In this document: one piece after another, positions 60,497 to 64,000 of the stretch
Layout of the letters: every line of letters begins with the position of its first letter
Position numbering within the stretch: the stretch's first letter is position 1
NCBI RefSeq assembly: GCF_029338575.1
Contig: NZ_CP119992.1
Location: 2,232,001-2,296,000, forward strand
Origin: Halomarina halobia
GTDB lineage: Archaea > Halobacteriota > Halobacteria > Halobacteriales > Haloarculaceae
Length of the DNA: 64,000 nucleotides
Direction: 5' to 3'
The notes under the pieces: generated by a model
Databases searched by the model: none
What the model was told of the DNA's origin: nothing
Seen by the model: the letters and a program-made list of their open reading frames with translations, nothing else
Program-made: the position numbers and the translations under genes

Positions 60497-60777
60497 GTGG
60501 TCCGGGGGTCGCCGGCCGCCGTCTTCGCGAGGGTGACCGGCCCCGAGGCGCTTCGCGCGGTGGTGACGGGCGAGGAGGGCATCGTCGAGGGACTCACGGC
60601 GGACACCGTCGTCGTCGACACGAGCACCGTCTCGCACGACGCGACGACGGCCGCGACCCGGAAGGCCGCCAGCGCGACCCGGTCGCTCGGGTCGGCGAGG
60701 AGGACGCGGCGGCGCTCGTCAAACACCTCGAAGCGACGACCGGCACCACCGTCGGCGGGCGGGAACGGCGTCGGTGA
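60497..60777 (+). pseudogene. 3-hydroxyisobutyrate dehydrogenase-like remnant
   Basis: One frame reads EALRAVVTGEEGIVEGLTADTVVVDTSTVSHDATTAA, the NAD-domain segment of HIBADH and 6-phosphogluconate-like dehydrogenases that carries the substrate-binding Thr/Ser. A second frame, 80 bases on, reads EEDAAALVKHLEATTGTTVG, like the C-terminus of haloarchaeal members. The nucleotide-binding start (GxGxxG) and the catalytic Lys region are absent. Deletions on both sides and a frameshift are implied. It sits between the GNAT gene and the alcohol dehydrogenase gene. Confidence 0.6.
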
Positions 60778-60861
60778 TTGTCCCCTCGGGGCTACAGTCA
60801 ACCCGTCTCTGAAAAACGAGTAAGGAGCCATGCGGTGTGTTGTGAGGTGAGGTGTAATTCG

Positions 60862-62028
60862 ATGACAATGGACGCGGTCGTGTACAAGGGACCGCACGAC
60901 GTCGCAGTGGAGGAGGTTGACGAACCGGAACTCGAGAGCCCGAACGACGTACTCATCGACATCACGACGACGGCCATCTGCGGCTCCGACCTCCACATGT
61001 ACGAGGGGCGGACGTCCGCCGAACCGGGGATCGTCTTCGGTCACGAGAACATGGGGACCGTCACGGAGGTCGGCGAGGGCGTCGAAACGCTCTCGGAGGG
61101 GGATCGGATCGTCCTCCCGTTCAACGTCGCCTGCGGGCACTGCCGGAACTGCGAGAACGGCTTCACGGGCTTCTGCACGAACGTCAACCCCGGCTTCGCC
61201 GGGGGCGCGTACGGCTACGTCGCGATGGGGCCGTACAAGGGCGGGCAGGCCGAGAAGCTCCGCGTGCCCTACGCCGACTTCAACGCGCTGAAGCTTCCGG
61301 AGGGGAACGAGCACGAGGACTCCTTCGCCCTGCTCGCGGACATCTTCCCGACCGGCTGGCACGGGACGGAACTGGCGGGCCTCCAGCCCGGCGAGTCCAT
61401 CGCGATCTTCGGCGCGGGACCGGTGGGGCTGATGGCCGCCTACAGCGCGAGGATCAAGGGGGCCGCCGAGATCTACGTCGTCGACCGCGTCGAGAGCCGT
61501 CTCGACCTGGCGGTCGAGCACTGCGACGCCACGCCGATCAACTTCGAGGAGGCCGACCCGGTCGAACAGATCAAGGAGGCCCACGGCGACGGCGTCGATC
61601 GCGGCGTGGACGCCGTCGGCTACCAGGCCATCGACCCGGACACCGATCCCGGCGACGAGGCCTACGACCCCGCCCGGGAGAACCCGGCGGTCGTGCTCAA
61701 CCAGCTCATCCAGGTCGTCCGCGCGACGGGTCAGCTGGGGATCCCGGGGCTGTACGTCCCGTCCGACCCCGGCGCGCCCGACGAGATGGCCGCCCAGGGT
61801 CGGCTCGGCATCGACTTCGGGAAGCTGTTCGAGAAGGGCCTGCGCCTCGGCACGGGCCAGTGTAACGTAAAGCAGTACAACCGGCAACTGCGCGACCTCA
61901 TCATCGAGGGGCGCGCCGACCCCAGCTTCGTCGTCTCACACCGCGTCGGCCTCGACCGCGCGCCCGAGATGTACGAGCGGTTCGACGAGCGCGAGGAGGG
62001 CGTCACGAAGGTGCTGCTCGAGCCGTAA
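60862..62028 (+). CDS. Zinc-dependent alcohol dehydrogenase, glutathione-independent formaldehyde dehydrogenase type
   Basis: This encodes 388 residues from MTMDAVVYKGPHDVAVEEV; M3 (60868) is equally likely. The catalytic zinc ligands are in AICGSDLHMYEG and GHENMGTV. The structural zinc cluster CGHCRNCENGFTGFC has all four cysteines (near 93-107). The NAD loop is IFGAGPVGLMAAYSA (near 175-189). The insert near 240-265 (DPDTDPGDEAYDPARENPAVV) marks the formaldehyde dehydrogenase/dismutase subfamily. It would oxidise formaldehyde or other aldehydes/alcohols; natural substrate unknown. Monocistronic. Confidence 0.9.
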   Translation: MTMDAVVYKGPHDVAVEEVDEPELESPNDVLIDITTTAICGSDLHMYEGRTSAEPGIVFGHENMGTVTEVGEGVETLSEGDRIVLPFNVACGHCRNCENGFTGFCTNVNPGFAGGAYGYVAMGPYKGGQAEKLRVPYADFNALKLPEGNEHEDSFALLADIFPTGWHGTELAGLQPGESIAIFGAGPVGLMAAYSARIKGAAEIYVVDRVESRLDLAVEHCDATPINFEEADPVEQIKEAHGDGVDRGVDAVGYQAIDPDTDPGDEAYDPARENPAVVLNQLIQVVRATGQLGIPGLYVPSDPGAPDEMAAQGRLGIDFGKLFEKGLRLGTGQCNVKQYNRQLRDLIIEGRADPSFVVSHRVGLDRAPEMYERFDEREEGVTKVLLEP

Positions 62029-62060
62029 CCGTCGCTACCGATCTCCGTTTTTCGACGCGT

Positions 62061-62183
62061 TCAGGTGCGGAGCCACGCCTTCGGGTGCTCGGCCCTGAGG
62101 TGGTCCTGGTAGAGCCTCGTCATCTTCGAGTGGGATCCCGCCACCGCACGCCAGTCACAGCGCGTACATCTGCCGATCGGCAT
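62061..62183 (-). CDS. 40-residue conserved small zinc-finger-like protein
   Basis: This encodes 40 residues from MPIGRCTRCDWRAVAGSHSK. The pattern C-x2-C then, after 18 residues, H-x4-H (YQDHLRAEHPKAWLRT) is a single-knuckle zinc finger, and small haloarchaeal proteins of this pattern (C-T-x-C-D ... LYQDHLREEHP) are familiar to me. It is too short for most gene finders. A longer frame from 62261 adds only arginine-rich residues. It is convergent with the alcohol dehydrogenase gene. Confidence 0.6.
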   Translation of the reverse strand: MPIGRCTRCDWRAVAGSHSKMTRLYQDHLRAEHPKAWLRT

Positions 62184-62296
62184 ACGAGGACGCGTACTCG
62201 GGTGGCACGTATCCCTCTGACGGAGACCGTCCCGTCGTTCCAGGTCCGCCGCAGTCACCACAATCGTTATTCTTCCGCTCGACGGTACGTACGGTC

Positions 62297-62455
62297 GTGT
62301 GCCTCTACTGTAACGTCGGGGAGGGCTGGTCCGCGCTCCTCCAGTACGACGAGGTCTACCAGAACGCCGTTAGGGGACGGAGCGAGTCGACCTACGGCTT
62401 CCACGAGTCCTACGAGGAGCTGCGCGAGCAGATCGGGCCGGGCGCGTCGCCCTGA
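62297..62455 (+). CDS. 52-residue small protein
   Basis: This encodes 52 residues from GTG: MCLYCNVGEGWSALLQYDEV, then an SYEELREQIG tail. A CxxC near the N-terminus (CLYC) could bind metal with partners. Support for a real gene is a clean TATA-like GTTATTCTT about 27 bases before the GTG, the normal spacing for a leaderless transcript, and its G/C third positions. I recognise no family. It ends six bases before the stop of the convergent GTPase gene. Confidence 0.5.
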   Translation: MCLYCNVGEGWSALLQYDEVYQNAVRGRSESTYGFHESYEELREQIGPGASP

Positions 62456-62460
62456 GGAGG

Positions 62461-63609
62461 TCACTTCAGCAGCGTCTCGCGCGGGAAGGGGTCCTCCTCC
62501 TGCGTCGCGTCGGACTCGCCGGGGTCGAGCAGACACGCGTCGAGTTCCGCCCGCTGTCGATCCGGATCGAGGTCGGTCCCGATGAACACCAGCCGCGTGA
62601 CCGGGTCGTCGTCGCCCCACTCCCCGATGGGGCCGACGCGCAACGACGGGCCGGCCTGGTTCAGCCCGATCACCTCCTCCGGGCGACTCGCGAGCCGGCA
62701 GAAGCCCTTCGCGCGGACGACCGAGCCGTCCCAGTCGTCGAGCCAGGCGGCGAAGCGCCGCGAGTGGAACGGCCGGTCGCGCTCGTAGACGAACGACTCG
62801 ACGCCGTGGGCCTCCGCGGCGGAGCGATCGCGGCCGTGATCGTGGCTGTGCTCGTGATCGTGGTCGTGCCCGTGATCGTCACCGCCCCCGTCGTCGCGCC
62901 CGCCGCCCGCGAGTTCGCGCTTCCAGCCCTGTTCGCGGCTCGCCGCCTCGAAGTCGAACCGCCCGGTCGCGAGCACCGCCTCGGGTGGGACGTCCGAGTG
63001 AGTCGTCCGGTGCAGCGCCGCGCGGGGCTGGAGCCGCCGGATCACGGCCTCGATCTCGTCGAGCACGTCGTCGGGCACCGCGTCGCACTTGTTGAGCAGG
63101 AGCACGTCGCAGAACTCGATCCCGTCGACGAGCACGTCGGCGAGCGGGCGGTCGGGGTCGTGACCGGGCGGGAGGTCCGCGCCCGCGTCGAACTCCTTCC
63201 AGAACCCGTACGCGTCGACGACGGTCACCACGGTGTCGAGGCGGTAGTCGTCGACGGGGTCCGGTCCGTCCTCGGAACCGACGGTGAGCGTCCGCGCGAT
63301 GGGGACGGGTTCGCTGATCCCGGAGGCTTCGACGACGAGGTAGTCGAACGTGCGCTCGCGGGCCAGCCGCACCACCTCGGTGACGAGGTCGTCGCGCAGG
63401 CGACAGCAGATGCAGCCGTTGGAGAGGTCGACGATGCCGTCCGCCTCGGCCTCGACGAGCGCCGCGTCGACGTTCACCTCCCCCACGTCGTTGACGATCA
63501 CCGCGACCCGCCGGTCGCCGGGCGCGGTCAGCAGGCGGTTCACGAGCGTCGTCTTGCCCGCCCCGAGCGCGCCCGTGACGACCGTCACCGGAACCTTCGT
63601 GTCGCTCAT
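62461..63609 (-). CDS. COG0523 G3E GTPase, metal chaperone-like
   Basis: This encodes 382 residues from MSDTKVPVTVVTGALGAGKTTLVN. G-motifs: Walker A GALGAGKTT (near 13-21), the metal-binding GCICCRL (near 64-70, CxCC), EASGISEPVP and NKCD. A His-rich loop with alternating Asp, Gly and His (near 255-275) can bind zinc or nickel. The C-terminal CobW domain includes VRAKGFCRLAS. Proteins of this family deliver zinc, cobalt or other metals to target enzymes. Which metal is unknown; the His-rich loop argues for zinc or nickel. Confidence 0.9.
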   Translation of the reverse strand: MSDTKVPVTVVTGALGAGKTTLVNRLLTAPGDRRVAVIVNDVGEVNVDAALVEAEADGIVDLSNGCICCRLRDDLVTEVVRLARERTFDYLVVEASGISEPVPIARTLTVGSEDGPDPVDDYRLDTVVTVVDAYGFWKEFDAGADLPPGHDPDRPLADVLVDGIEFCDVLLLNKCDAVPDDVLDEIEAVIRRLQPRAALHRTTHSDVPPEAVLATGRFDFEAASREQGWKRELAGGGRDDGGGDDHGHDHDHEHSHDHGRDRSAAEAHGVESFVYERDRPFHSRRFAAWLDDWDGSVVRAKGFCRLASRPEEVIGLNQAGPSLRVGPIGEWGDDDPVTRLVFIGTDLDPDRQRAELDACLLDPGESDATQEEDPFPRETLLK

Positions 63610-63759
63610 CGCCGGGGAGTCGTCCCGCGACGGCAAGTATCCGCCGTCCGTCACTTCAACTGACTGTTCTGCCGCCGTCTACGTTCGGTGGCGCGGGCTC
63701 CCCGCGACGGCCGCCCCTCCGCGCCAAGGCCTAACTGGCGGGCGGACGAACGACTCGCC

Positions 63760-63864
63760 ATGTCGAAACCGCGTTCGCTCCTCGGTTCGCTCGCGCTCGC
63801 GGCCGCCGCCCTCCTCGTCCTCGCGCGGCGGCGACGGGATCCCGACCTGACGCCGCCGTTCTGA
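63760..63864 (+). CDS. 34-residue possible single-span peptide
   Basis: ATG at 63760 opens MSKPRSLLGSLALAAAALLVLARRRRDPDLTPPF. It has a hydrophobic stretch of about 15 residues followed by four arginines, so it could be a small membrane peptide. No family is known to me. The G/C-rich local composition can produce such frames by chance. Confidence 0.35.
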   Translation: MSKPRSLLGSLALAAAALLVLARRRRDPDLTPPF

Positions 63865-63868
63865 GCCG

Positions 63869-64000
63869 CTACGCCCCTCCTTCCGCCGACAGTCGCCAGA
63901 GCGCCCGGTACAGGGTCTGGAGCTCGACGTCGAGGTCGTCGGCCAGCGCCCGACACCGCTCCAGGTACCGGAGGTACTCGTCGACCGACGGCGGGTCGGG
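63869..64000 (-). CDS. C-terminal end of an unidentified gene (cut by window edge)
   Basis: The minus-strand frame is open from the window edge to TAG at 63869-63871 and encodes 43 residues ending [25 protein letters not shown]. The part [20 protein letters not shown] is helical. Family cannot be told from this fragment. Confidence 0.6.
   Translation of the reverse strand, partial: PDPPSVDEYLRYLERCRALADDLDVELQTLYRALWRLSAEGGA

Overview
The window is chromosomal DNA of a halophilic archaeon (class Halobacteria). The support is high GC with strong G/C third positions, very acidic proteins, A/T-rich promoter boxes about 27 bases before start codons (leaderless transcripts), Tat signal peptides, a PGF-CTERM tail, a doublet histone, an aIF2-beta with TRAM domain, the UbaA and JAMM desampylase proteins, the archaeal G6P dehydrogenase Azf, and many small haloarchaeal families. 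Most of it is ordinary housekeeping chromosome with short decayed or acquired patches.

Layout. 0-10 kb: 3' part of an ABC exporter, a structured RNA candidate, small haloarchaeal proteins, a creatininase-family enzyme, MptD, aIF2-beta, Azf and a large Tat-exported protein. 10-18 kb: a small regulator, tRNA-Arg, an RPA-type ssDNA-binding protein, a broken halocyanin gene, histone plus histone deacetylase in overlapping frames, the CCA-adding enzyme, tRNA-Asn, and intron-containing tRNA-Met with a duplicated 3' end. 18-31 kb: small regulators, an MFS transporter, UbaA facing a JAMM desampylase, a cobalamin-binding protein, a run of small conserved proteins, a second copy of the structured RNA, a rhodanese-MBL fusion, two SDRs, a peroxiredoxin and an 82-bp hairpin element. 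31-38 kb: a PGF-CTERM surface protein, then mutS-NUDIX-mutL with 4-base overlaps. 37-47 kb: an accessory belt with gene debris, a toxin-antitoxin pair whose toxin frame carries an amber codon, a glucoamylase, ThiDN, a TumE-type toxin-antitoxin pair and an A/T-rich island holding a membrane protein and a trypsin-like secreted protease. 47-54 kb: an AIR-synthase-family protein and a surface-glycan cluster (flippase, two glycosyltransferases, a phosphatase-like protein, WecB). 54-64 kb: pyruvate kinase, DsbA- and thioredoxin-like proteins, a CDP-alcohol phosphatidyltransferase with PHP protein, a Zn alcohol dehydrogenase, a COG0523 GTPase, small proteins and several pseudogenes.

The observation most worth following is a pair of paralogous non-coding elements (1716-1818 and 25694-25788). 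Both lie in gaps between convergent genes, both have a promoter-like box at the same spacing, and both can fold into the same H-type pseudoknot with compensatory base changes in both stems. I cannot match them to a known RNA family from memory. Other notable items are the histone-deacetylase overlap, the UbaA/desampylase neighbourhood, the 82-bp hairpin in front of an SDR gene, operator-like repeats before the TumE module and the glucoamylase, and the A/T-rich protease island.
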